A stretch of DNA of 12,008 bases. It comes from Thermoanaerobaculia bacterium (GTDB taxonomy: Bacteria > Bacteroidota > Bacteroidia > Chitinophagales > Saprospiraceae). Under the pieces are notes generated by a model. The model had not been told where the DNA came from. It searched no databases and saw only the letters and a program-made list of their open reading frames with translations. The stretch lies in NCBI GenBank assembly GCA_023151335.1, contig JAKLJF010000015.1:7510-19517 (forward strand). The letters run 5' to 3'. The number at the start of each line of letters is the position of its first letter. The stretch's first letter is position 1. Both the position numbers and the translations under genes were made by a program. Shown here one piece after another: positions 5,640 to 11,784 of this stretch.

Positions 5640-5897
5640 ATGGAAGTAAGAAATCTTCGCAAACAAAAATCAGGCGTGGTAGTGTCCAATAAAATGGACA
5701 AAACGATCGCTGTTCAGGTGGAACGCCGGCTGATGCACCCTATTTACGGGAAATTCGTAAAGCGCTCCAAAAAATTCTTTGCGCACGACGAAGAGAACAC
5801 CTGCAACGTCGGCGACAAAGTGCGCATCATGGAAACCCGCCCGCTCAGCAAAAAGAAACGCTGGCGCCTGGTAGAAATTCTGGAAAGAGCAAAATAA
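5640..5897 (+). CDS. rpsQ: 30S ribosomal protein S17
   Basis: S17 (85 residues) is an early-binding OB-fold protein of the small-subunit body. It shows 'RNLRKQKSGVVVSNKMDKTI', the conserved 'HPIYGKFVKRSKKFFAHDEE' followed by 'NTCNVGDKVRIMETRPLSKK' and the end 'WRLVEILERAK'. The length and end match Bacteroidota members. ATG at 5640 follows the rpmC remnant stop by 27 nt of AT-rich spacer without a Shine-Dalgarno. The gene is intact, so the disturbance upstream does not extend into it. Confidence 0.97.
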   Translation: MEVRNLRKQKSGVVVSNKMDKTIAVQVERRLMHPIYGKFVKRSKKFFAHDEENTCNVGDKVRIMETRPLSKKKRWRLVEILERAK

Positions 5898-5909
5898 TAA
5901 CCGGTAGCC

Positions 5910-5976
5910 GGTGGACGGTAGACGATAGACGGTTTTTTAGACCGTTGACCGTCGACCGTCCACCGTCGACCGTCAA
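5910..5976 (+). repeat. Inverted heptamer-repeat spacer before rplN
   Basis: The left arm 5910-5933 (units like GGTAGAC/GACGGT) pairs with 5941-5964 (units ACCGTCG/ACCGTTG) at about 20 of 24 positions, with a loop of only 7 nt (5934-5940, T-rich). Right-arm units continue to about 5976, 12 nt before the rplN ATG. It is the most GC-rich of the spacer hairpins, with a short T run after the left arm, but it is unlikely to be a full terminator because essential genes follow. Confidence 0.85.
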
Positions 5977-5988
5977 CTGATAAAAATT

Positions 5989-6354
5989 ATGATTCAGCAA
6001 GAGTCTCGATTGAACGTGGCCGACAATTCCGGCGCTAAAGAGGTGCTTTGCATCCGGGTGCTGGGCAGCACGCGCCAACGGTATGCCGGTATCGGCGACA
6101 AGATCGTCGTTACGGTGAAAGACGCCACGCCGGGCGGTATCAAAAAAGGCACGGTTTCCAAAGCAGTAATCGTGCGTACCCGTAAAGAAATTCGCCGTCG
6201 CGACGGCTCTTATATCCGTTTCGACGACAATGCCGTGGTATTGCTTACCGCCGCCGACGAACCGCGCGGAACGCGTATTTTCGGTCCGGTTGCCCGCGAA
6301 CTGCGCGACAAAGATTACATGCGTATCGTTTCGCTCGCTCCGGAGGTGCTTTAA
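5989..6354 (+). CDS. rplN: 50S ribosomal protein L14
   Basis: L14 lies at the subunit interface and contacts L19 and 16S rRNA; it is also the binding site of the silencing factor RsfS. The 121-residue product is of normal length (about 122). It begins 'MIQQESRLNVADNSGAKEVL' (the 'ADNSGA' signature), has 'PGGIKKGTVSKAVIVRTRKE' and 'YIRFDDNAVVLL', and ends 'REKD/RDKDYMRIVSLAPEVL'-like, as the family does. ATG at 5989 is fixed by the signature. rplX follows after 21 nt. Confidence 0.97.
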   Translation: MIQQESRLNVADNSGAKEVLCIRVLGSTRQRYAGIGDKIVVTVKDATPGGIKKGTVSKAVIVRTRKEIRRRDGSYIRFDDNAVVLLTAADEPRGTRIFGPVARELRDKDYMRIVSLAPEVL

Positions 6355-6375
6355 CTGAAATCACACTGACATAAC

Positions 6376-6720
6376 ATGGCTACCAAGCAACAAACTAAAC
6401 GCCACCAGCCCAAACTCCACATCCGCAAGGGTGATACGGTTATGGTCATTGCCGGCGACGACAAAGGCAAAACCGGCGAAGTGATCCAGGTGATCCCCGC
6501 CCGCATGCGCGCCGTGGTGGACGGTATCAATATCGTAAAAAAACACGTCAAAGCATCGCAAACCGAGGAAGGCGGTATCGTCGAACAGCCCGCCCCGGTG
6601 CACGTGTCCAACCTCGCCCTTGTCGATCCTAAAACAGGCGAAGCCCCCCGGGTCGGACGGCGCGAAGAAAACGGCGAATGGGTTCGCTATTCAAAAAAAT
6701 CCGGTAATATCATCAAGTGA
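6376..6720 (+). CDS. rplX: 50S ribosomal protein L24
   Basis: L24 starts assembly of the large subunit by binding the 5' part of 23S rRNA. The 114-residue product has the KOW motif 'KGDTVMVIAGDDKGKTGEVI' at about residues 18-37, then 'VDGINIVKKHVKASQTEEGG' and 'APVHVSNLALVDPKTGEAPR', all typical. The first dozen residues ('MATKQQTKRHQPK') are a basic N-terminus of variable type. Its stop TGA (6718-6720) overlaps the ATG of rplE (TGATG), which suggests coupled translation of the two. Confidence 0.96.
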   Translation: MATKQQTKRHQPKLHIRKGDTVMVIAGDDKGKTGEVIQVIPARMRAVVDGINIVKKHVKASQTEEGGIVEQPAPVHVSNLALVDPKTGEAPRVGRREENGEWVRYSKKSGNIIK

Positions 6721-7268
6721 TGAAATACGTACCTCGTCTTAAAGACAAATATCAGAAAGAAGTCGTGCCTGCGCTCATGCAGCAGTTCAACTACACGACC
6801 ATCATGCAAGCGCCACGCCTGGAAAAGATCTGCATCAATCAGGGTGTGGGCGATGCCACCGGCGATAAAAAACTGGTGGACAACGCTGCCACAGAACTGA
6901 CGGTAATTGCCGGGCAGAAAGCGGTAGCCACCCGCGCCCGCCGCTCAGTGTCTAACTTCAAACTGCGCGAAGGCATGCCCATCGGCGTACGCGTCACGCT
7001 TCGCGGCGACCGCATGTACGAATTTCTCGACCGCCTGATCTCCGTGGCCCTGCCGCGGGTGCGCGACTTCCGCGGGGTGAACGACAAATCTTTCGACGGC
7101 CGGGGCAATTACACGGTCGGTATCACCGAACAGATCATCTTCCCGGAAATCGATATCGACAAAGTAAATAAAATCATGGGGATGGACATCACGTTCGTCA
7201 CCACCGCAAGAACCGACGCTGAAGCTTACGCGCTCCTCAAGGAAATGGGGATGCCGTTCAAAAAATAA
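6720..7268 (+). CDS. rplE: 50S ribosomal protein L5
   Basis: L5 carries 5S rRNA into the central protuberance together with L18 and contacts the P-site tRNA. The 182-residue product shows 'YTTIMQAPRLEKICINQGVG', 'ITVIAGQK'-type region ('ELTVIAGQKAVATRARRSVS', residues about 60-79), 'NFKLREGMPIGVRVTLRGDR', 'RDFRGVNDKSFDGRGNYTVG' and 'EQIIFPEIDIDKV'. I take ATG at 6720, overlapping the rplX stop by one base; an in-frame GTG one codon earlier (6717) is possible but less likely. rpsN begins 10 nt after the stop. Confidence 0.97.
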   Translation: MKYVPRLKDKYQKEVVPALMQQFNYTTIMQAPRLEKICINQGVGDATGDKKLVDNAATELTVIAGQKAVATRARRSVSNFKLREGMPIGVRVTLRGDRMYEFLDRLISVALPRVRDFRGVNDKSFDGRGNYTVGITEQIIFPEIDIDKVNKIMGMDITFVTTARTDAEAYALLKEMGMPFKK

Positions 7269-7278
7269 GGTATAAAAA

Positions 7279-7548
7279 ATGGCTAAGAAATCTGTCATCG
7301 CCCGTGAACACAAACGCGCCCGCATGGCCGCCAAATACGCCGATCTGCGCAAAAAGCTGAAAGAAGCCGGCGATTATGAGGCACTCGACAAATTGCCGCG
7401 CAATGCCAGCCCGGTGCGCCAGCACAACCGCTGCCTGCTTACCGGCCGCCCGAAAGGCTACATGCGCAAATTTGGTATCTGCCGCGTTGTATTCCGCAAA
7501 ATGGCCCTCGAAGGCAAAATCCCCGGTGTGACGAAAGCTTCCTGGTAA
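7279..7548 (+). CDS. rpsN: 30S ribosomal protein S14 (long, zinc-independent type)
   Basis: S14 is a small-subunit head protein. At 89 residues and with 'RCLLTGRPKGYMRKFGICRV' in place of the paired CxxC knuckles, this is the zinc-free (C-minus) form. The N-terminal basic helix 'MAKKSVIAREHKRARMAAKY' and the end 'IPGVTKASW' are family-typical. ATG at 7279 lies 10 nt after rplE. Having the C-minus form as the cluster copy is normal for the Bacteroidota. rpsH follows after a 36 nt octamer-repeat spacer. Confidence 0.97.
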   Translation: MAKKSVIAREHKRARMAAKYADLRKKLKEAGDYEALDKLPRNASPVRQHNRCLLTGRPKGYMRKFGICRVVFRKMALEGKIPGVTKASW

Positions 7549-7554
7549 TCACAC

Positions 7555-7580
7555 AATCGCTCAATCACTCAATCACTCAA
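7555..7580 (+). repeat. One-armed octamer tandem before rpsH
   Basis: Three tandem 8-mers (CAATCGCT, CAATCACT, CAATCACT) plus a partial CAATA lie just downstream of the rpsN stop and end about 4 nt before the rpsH ATG. There is no inverted arm. The unit is the same as in the rpsC leader (3838-3869), one of the clearest cases of unit sharing between distant spacers. Confidence 0.87.
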
Positions 7581-7584
7581 TAGC

Positions 7585-7995
7585 ATGCACGTCACCGATC
7601 CGATAGCAGATTTTTTGACCCGCATCCGTAACGCACAGATGGCGGGCCATCGCATCGTTGAAATCCCGGCCTCGAAGCTGAAAAAGCGCATGACCGAAAT
7701 CCTGTACGACCAGGGCTATATCCTGAAGTACGCTTTCGACGACAGCAGCGCGCAATTCAAACAAGGCGCCATCAAAATCGCCCTGAAATACGATCCCGTT
7801 ACCAAACAACCGGTCATTCGTGAACTCGGACGGGTCAGCCGTCCCGGTCTGCGCAAATTTGCCGGCGCCGGTGAAATTCCCCGTGTGATCAATGGCCTGG
7901 GCGTGATGATCGTATCCACTTCCAAAGGAATCATGACAGACAAGCAGGCCCGCGAACAAAATGTGGGCGGCGAATTGCTCTGCTACATATATTAA
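7585..7995 (+). CDS. rpsH: 30S ribosomal protein S8
   Basis: S8 (136 residues) binds helix 21 of 16S rRNA and in enterobacteria also represses the spc operon by binding mRNA near the L5 start; I see no clear copy of that site here. The protein starts 'MHVTDPIADFLTRIRNAQMA' and contains 'KRMTEILYDQGYILKY', 'RVSRPGLRKFAGAGEIPRVI' and the conserved end 'VSTSKGIMTDKQAREQNVGG' then 'ELLCYIY'. It is a few residues longer than the usual 130-132. The C-terminal 'STSKGxMTDxxARxxxxGGE' motif secures the call. Confidence 0.97.
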   Translation: MHVTDPIADFLTRIRNAQMAGHRIVEIPASKLKKRMTEILYDQGYILKYAFDDSSAQFKQGAIKIALKYDPVTKQPVIRELGRVSRPGLRKFAGAGEIPRVINGLGVMIVSTSKGIMTDKQAREQNVGGELLCYIY

Positions 7996-7998
7996 TTC

Positions 7999-8080
7999 AG
8001 TTATGAGTTATGCGTTATCAGTTATTTAAAACGTAACTCATGGCCCATAACTCATAACCCATAACTCATAACTCATAACT
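7999..8080 (+). repeat. Inverted heptamer-repeat spacer before rplF
   Basis: The left arm 7999-8025 consists of AGTTATG-type units; the right arm, about 8046-8080, consists of CTCATAA/CCCATAA units. Complementarity between 7999-8025 and the last 27 nt of the right arm is about 24 of 27, with a loop of some 28 nt that holds further partial copies. The right arm ends 10 nt before the rplF ATG. The unit is the same as before rplB and rpsS. Confidence 0.87.
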
Positions 8081-8090
8081 TGCAAATAGC

Positions 8091-8651
8091 ATGTCACGGA
8101 TAGGTAAATTGCCGATTTCGCTGCCGGCGAAAGTTGAAGTTTCGGTCGCCTCCGATAACACGGTGACGGTGAAAGGCCCGAAGGGGGCCCTGATCCAGAA
8201 AGTTGACCCGGATATCAGCGTTTCGGTGGAAGATGGCAAAATCGTGGTAACCCGACCCACCGAACAAAAACGTCACAAAGCCATGCACGGCTTGTACCGC
8301 GCCCTGTTGAACAACATGGTTGTCGGTGTCAGCGAAGGCTATACCCGCGAAATGGAAATCGTCGGCGTGGGTTTCCGCGTGGAAAACCAGGGCAATCTGG
8401 TGACCTTCAGCATCGGGTACTCGCACCCTATCGTATTCTCCATCCCCTCGGAGATCAAAGTGACCACGGGTATGGAAAAAGGCTCGCCGCCGTTTATTCG
8501 CCTGGAAGGTATCGATAAGGAACTGCTCGGACAGGTCTGCGCCAAAATCCGCTCCTTCCGTAAACCCGAACCCTATAAAGGTAAAGGTATCATCTTCAAA
8601 GGCGAACAGATCCGCCGCAAGGCAGGTAAGACTGCCGGTTCGAAAAAATAA
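8091..8651 (+). CDS. rplF: 50S ribosomal protein L6
   Basis: L6 lies at the base of the L7/L12 stalk near the sarcin-ricin loop. The 186-residue product has the standard two-fold repeat architecture: 'MSRIGKLPISLPAKVEVSVA' and 'VKGPKGAL' in the first half, and 'GVGFRVENQGNLVTFSIGYS' in the second, with the end 'KIRSFRKPEPYKGKGIIFKG' followed by 'EQIRRKAGKT' (the 'PEPYKGKGI' signature). The length is normal. ATG at 8091. A 43 nt spacer with a weak 7 bp stem (around AGCTTCG / CGAGGCT) separates it from rplR. Confidence 0.97.
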   Translation: MSRIGKLPISLPAKVEVSVASDNTVTVKGPKGALIQKVDPDISVSVEDGKIVVTRPTEQKRHKAMHGLYRALLNNMVVGVSEGYTREMEIVGVGFRVENQGNLVTFSIGYSHPIVFSIPSEIKVTTGMEKGSPPFIRLEGIDKELLGQVCAKIRSFRKPEPYKGKGIIFKGEQIRRKAGKTAGSKK

Positions 8652-8694
8652 TCAGTAAAGCTTCGGTCGGCAATCGAGGCTAAAAAATAAAACA

Positions 8695-9045
8695 ATGAAA
8701 CGTACCAAACAACAAAGCAAACAGCGCATTCACCTGCGCGTGCGCAAAAAAATAAGCGGCACGCCCGAACGCCCGCGCCTGAGCGTTTTCCGCTCAAACA
8801 AAGCTATCTACTGCCAGATCATCGACGATAATAAAGGACATACGTTGGTGGCTGCCAGTTCCACCGAAAATGGCAAAGTGGCGGGCAATAAAACGGAGCA
8901 AGCCAAAGCGGTAGGCCAACTCATCGCCGAAAAAGCAAAATCCGCCGGTATTGAAACGGTAGTTTTTGATCGCGGTGGCTATCTGTACCATGGCCGGGTA
9001 AAAGCCCTCGCCGAAGGCGCGCGCGAAGGCGGATTAAAGTTCTAA
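8695..9045 (+). CDS. rplR: 50S ribosomal protein L18
   Basis: L18 (116 residues) binds 5S rRNA and helps place it in the central protuberance with L5. The basic N-terminus ('KRTKQQSKQRIHLRVRKKIS') is followed by 'GTPERPRLSVFRSNKAIYCQ', 'DDNKGHTLVAASS', 'AVGQLIAEKAKSAGIETVVF' and the ending 'DRGGYLYHGRVKALAEGARE' then 'GGLKF', all conserved. ATG at 8695 is the only sensible start. A 69 nt spacer without tandem repeats separates it from rpsE. Confidence 0.97.
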   Translation: MKRTKQQSKQRIHLRVRKKISGTPERPRLSVFRSNKAIYCQIIDDNKGHTLVAASSTENGKVAGNKTEQAKAVGQLIAEKAKSAGIETVVFDRGGYLYHGRVKALAEGAREGGLKF

Positions 9046-9114
9046 AATAAAGATATCATGTGTTGCAGTGTTTTTATACAGCAAAACCTGGAACCAACAA
9101 TCACACATTGAAAA

Positions 9115-9636
9115 ATGGCAAAGCAAGAAACAGATAAAGTAAAACCTGCCGAAACCTCCGAATTAAAGGAGAAACTGGTGTCCCTCAACCGGGTGGCTAA
9201 GGTAACGAAAGGTGGTCGCACCTTCAGTTTCGCCGCCGTGGTAGTGGTTGGCGACAGTAAAGGCACCATCGGCCACGGCCTGGGCAAAGCCCGCGAGGTT
9301 TCGGAAGCCATTGGTAAAGCCGTCAAAGACGCCGAGAAAAACCTCATTCGCGTGCCGCTGCTCAATGGAACCATTCCCCACGAGGCCCATGGCAAATACG
9401 ATGCCGGACGCGTACTGATCAAACCGGCTGCACATGGTACCGGCGTTATCGCCGGCGGCGCTATGCGCGCCGTGCTTGAAATGGCCGGCGTGCAGGACGT
9501 ACTGGCCAAATCGCAGGGCTCTTCGAATCCGCATAACGTGGTAAAAGCCACTATCGCGGCGCTGGCCAGCCTGCGCAGCCCGGCCGATGTGGCCCGCCAA
9601 CGCGGTATTACCCTGGAAAAACTGTTTAACGGATAA
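9115..9636 (+). CDS. rpsE: 30S ribosomal protein S5
   Basis: S5 (173 residues) forms part of the mRNA entry channel with S3 and S4 and affects decoding accuracy. Its double-stranded RNA-binding-like N-domain is seen in 'ELKEKLVSLNRVAKVTKGGR' followed by 'TFSFAAVVVVGDSKGTIGHG' (the conserved 'VxKGGRxFxFxAxVVVGD' motif), and the C-domain in 'LIKPAAHGTGVIAGGAMRAV' and 'DVLAKSQGSSNPHNVVKATI'. The length and motifs are standard. Its stop (9634-9636) lies directly against the left arm of the largest spacer hairpin. Confidence 0.97.
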   Translation: MAKQETDKVKPAETSELKEKLVSLNRVAKVTKGGRTFSFAAVVVVGDSKGTIGHGLGKAREVSEAIGKAVKDAEKNLIRVPLLNGTIPHEAHGKYDAGRVLIKPAAHGTGVIAGGAMRAVLEMAGVQDVLAKSQGSSNPHNVVKATIAALASLRSPADVARQRGITLEKLFNG

Positions 9637-9637
9637 T

Positions 9638-9733
9638 TATTGAGTGATGAGTGATGAGCGATGAGTGATGAGTATTGGAGATCACTCGGTACTCGCCACT
9701 CATCGCTCATCACTCATCACTCATCACTCAATA
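9638..9733 (+). repeat. Largest inverted heptamer-repeat spacer, before rpmD
   Basis: The left arm 9638-9674 is built of GATGAGT units (one GATGAGC variant) and the right arm 9690-9733 of the complementary CATCACT/CATCGCT units. Both arms end in the same outer sequence (TATTGAG and CTCAATA), and about 33 of the first 35 outer positions are complementary. The loop is about 15 nt. The right arm has roughly one unit more than the left and ends 4 nt before the rpmD ATG. This is the longest predicted stem in the window. Confidence 0.92.
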
Positions 9734-9737
9734 AGGT

Positions 9738-9917
9738 ATGAGCAAAGTAAAAATCACCCTGGTGAAAAGTCCCATCGACAAGACCAAACGCCAGAAAGAC
9801 ACCCTGACCGCCCTCGGATTCCGCAAAGTGCACCAAACCGTGGAACACGACAACAATCCGCAGGTTCAGGGTATGATCCGGGTTGTGCAACACCTCGTGG
9901 AGGTAAAGCAAGCTTAA
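9738..9917 (+). CDS. rpmD: 50S ribosomal protein L30
   Basis: A 59-codon frame from ATG 9738 to TAA 9915-9917 lies between rpsE and rplO, the fixed position of rpmD. It reads 'MSKVKITLVKSPIDKTKRQK', then 'DTLTALGFRKVHQTVEHDNN' and 'PQVQGMIRVVQHLVEVKQA'. The L30 pattern is clear: 'I-x-x-x-KSPI', 'LGLRKxxxxV-x-x-D-x-P-x-x-x-GMI' with Phe in place of one Leu. The 59-residue length is normal for L30, a small protein of the large subunit that is absent in some bacteria. The ATG lies 4 nt after the repeat array. Confidence 0.95.
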   Translation: MSKVKITLVKSPIDKTKRQKDTLTALGFRKVHQTVEHDNNPQVQGMIRVVQHLVEVKQA

Positions 9918-9945
9918 ATTCGCAAACGTCTTTGAAAAAATAACA

Positions 9946-10392
9946 ATGGAACTCAATAATCTTCGTCCGGCCAAAGGCTCGGTCAAATCGCGCAAACGGA
10001 TCGGTCGCGGTACCGGTTCAGGACACGGCGGTACCTCTACCCGCGGTCACAAGGGCGACAAATCGCGCAGCGGTTCCCGCCTGAAACGCAACTTTGAGGG
10101 CGGCCAAACGCCTATGCAGCGCCGTTTGCCGAAACGCGGTTTCCAGAATATCAACCGTGTCGAATATGTGCCGCTGAACCTGGGCCAACTGGAAAAACTG
10201 GTGGGCAAAACCGGCCAGTCCAGCTTCGACGTGCAGGCGCTTGCGGCAGCGGGAGTTGCCGGCCATAACGATAAAATAAAAGTGCTCGGCAACGGCAAAC
10301 TGACCGTCAAAGTAGATATTACCGTGCACGCCATTTCGGCTTCTGCCAAAGCGGCTATAGAAGCACTGGGCGGAAGCGTTCAACTCGTCTAA
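9946..10392 (+). CDS. rplO: 50S ribosomal protein L15
   Basis: L15 (148 residues) is a late-assembling large-subunit protein with a long N-terminal extension into 23S rRNA. The extension is seen in 'MELNNLRPAKGSVKSRKRIG' and 'RGTGSGHGGTSTRGHKGDKS' (Gly/Arg-rich, with the typical 'GRGxGSGxGxTxxRGxKG' pattern), followed by 'FEGGQTPMQRRLPKRGF' and a globular C-domain ending 'AISASAKAAIEALGGSVQLV'. The length is normal. It lies 28 nt after rpmD and 15 nt before secY, as in most bacteria. Confidence 0.97.
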   Translation: MELNNLRPAKGSVKSRKRIGRGTGSGHGGTSTRGHKGDKSRSGSRLKRNFEGGQTPMQRRLPKRGFQNINRVEYVPLNLGQLEKLVGKTGQSSFDVQALAAAGVAGHNDKIKVLGNGKLTVKVDITVHAISASAKAAIEALGGSVQLV

Positions 10393-10407
10393 AATCTGAC
10401 CGACGTA

Positions 10408-11775
10408 ATGAAACTGTTTACAGTAATCAAAAATATCTGGAGTATCAAAGAACTCCGCGATCGCATTCTCTTCACGCTTACGTTGTTGTTGATCTATCGC
10501 GTCGGTACGTTCGTGGTGCTCCCGGGGGTGGTTCCGGCGGCGCTGGAAAAAGCCAGTCAGAACAGGAGCGCCAATGACTTGCTCGGTTTGATCAACGTAT
10601 TCACCGGCGGCGCGTTTGACAATGCGGCCATCTTTGCCCTGGGGGTAATGCCCTATATCACGGCATCCATCATTGTGCAGTTGCTCGGTTTTGCCGTACC
10701 TTATTTCCAACGCCTTCAGACACGCGAAGGCGAAAGCGGTCGTAAACGCCTCAATCAGATCACCCGCCTGCTCACGGTAGCCATTACCTTGGTCCAGGGC
10801 GGCGCCTATCTCAAACTGGTCAACGGTATTCCGGGCGCTGTTTCTCCAAATATTCCGGAAAGTATTTTCTGGTTCTCCAATATCATCATCCTGACCTCCG
10901 GTACCATTTTCTGTATGTGGCTGGGCGAACGGATCACCGATAAAGGCATCGGCAACGGCGTTTCGCTGATCATTATGACCGGTATCATCGCCCGCCTGCC
11001 GCAGTCTTTCGTGTTTGAATTCCAAAAATTGTTCGGCGACGGTCAATTGCTTCTGTTCTTCATTGAACTGGCTTTCTTTTTCGTCATTGTGCTGGCTACT
11101 GTACTGGTCATACAAGGCGTACGCCGTATCCCGATACAGTTCGCCAAACGGATGGTTGGCCGCACAGGCGGCTCCCTGCCGCAGTCAAGCGCGAGGGATT
11201 ACCTGCCGCTTAAAGTCAACTCTGCCGGTGTAATGCCCATCATCTTTGCCCAGGCGCTGATGTTTTTGCCGGCCACGGCTTTCCAGTACCTGTCCGGCGA
11301 AGACGCCCAGGCAGGAAGCCGCATACACATGTTCAACGATATCTATTCGCTGGGATACAACGTGGTGTTTTTCATCCTGATCGTCGTGTTCACCTACGTT
11401 TACACGGCTCTGATGATCAACCCCACCAACTATGCGGAATATCTGAAACGCAGTAATGCCTTTATTCCGGGGGTTAAACCCGGCGAAGCTACTGCGGCCT
11501 ATATCGATAATATCATGACCCGCATCACCCTGCCGGGCGCAGTGTTCCTCGGTCTGATCGGCGTACTGCCTTCCTTTGCCGCCACCCTCGGCGTCAACCA
11601 GCAGTTCGCCCTGTTCTTCGGCGGTACCACCCTGCTCATCATGGTAGGTGTGGCACTGGATACGCTGCAGGTCATTGAAAGCTACTTACTGACTAAAAAA
11701 TACGACGGTTTGATCAAATCCGGACGCATTCAGGGTCGTACTACCCAAGGCATCCAGGTCGGTCAGCCACAGTAA
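10408..11775 (+). CDS. secY: Protein translocase subunit SecY
   Basis: SecY is the pore-forming subunit of the SecYEG translocon in the inner membrane. The 455-residue product shows about ten hydrophobic segments: the first near residues 20-40, the plug and TM2 region around 'AALGV'-type 'IFALGVMPYITASIIVQLLG' (75-94), then others near 120-140, 152-172, 182-198, 214-236, 270-290, 317-337, 375-395 and 398-420. The cytoplasmic loop 'QGVRRIPIQFAKRMVGR' (236-252) and the loop around 'NPTNYAEYLKRSNAFIPGVK' (338-357), where SecA and the ribosome bind, are conserved. The end 'KKYDGLIKSGRIQGR' is Bacteroidota-like. ATG at 10408 follows rplO by 15 nt, consistent with co-expression. Confidence 0.97.
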   Translation: MKLFTVIKNIWSIKELRDRILFTLTLLLIYRVGTFVVLPGVVPAALEKASQNRSANDLLGLINVFTGGAFDNAAIFALGVMPYITASIIVQLLGFAVPYFQRLQTREGESGRKRLNQITRLLTVAITLVQGGAYLKLVNGIPGAVSPNIPESIFWFSNIIILTSGTIFCMWLGERITDKGIGNGVSLIIMTGIIARLPQSFVFEFQKLFGDGQLLLFFIELAFFFVIVLATVLVIQGVRRIPIQFAKRMVGRTGGSLPQSSARDYLPLKVNSAGVMPIIFAQALMFLPATAFQYLSGEDAQAGSRIHMFNDIYSLGYNVVFFILIVVFTYVYTALMINPTNYAEYLKRSNAFIPGVKPGEATAAYIDNIMTRITLPGAVFLGLIGVLPSFAATLGVNQQFALFFGGTTLLIMVGVALDTLQVIESYLLTKKYDGLIKSGRIQGRTTQGIQVGQPQ

Positions 11776-11784
11776 ATAAATACC

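Noticed and set aside
5498..5692. 64-codon frame starting inside the inverted repeat and overlapping rpsQ
   Set aside because: It is in another frame from the L29 remnant and from S17, spans the repeat junction and shows no family similarity.
5910..5976. Rho-independent terminator between rpsQ and rplN
   Set aside because: The T run lies in the loop, not after the stem, and essential genes of the same cluster follow; it fits the spacer-hairpin family better.
10018..11115. Minus-strand open frame of 365 codons across rplO and secY (and similar long ones at 3863-4921, 272-1045 and 2124-2882)
   Set aside because: These are shadows of strongly codon-biased genes on the + strand; their translations show no family features and they run across two or more well-identified genes.
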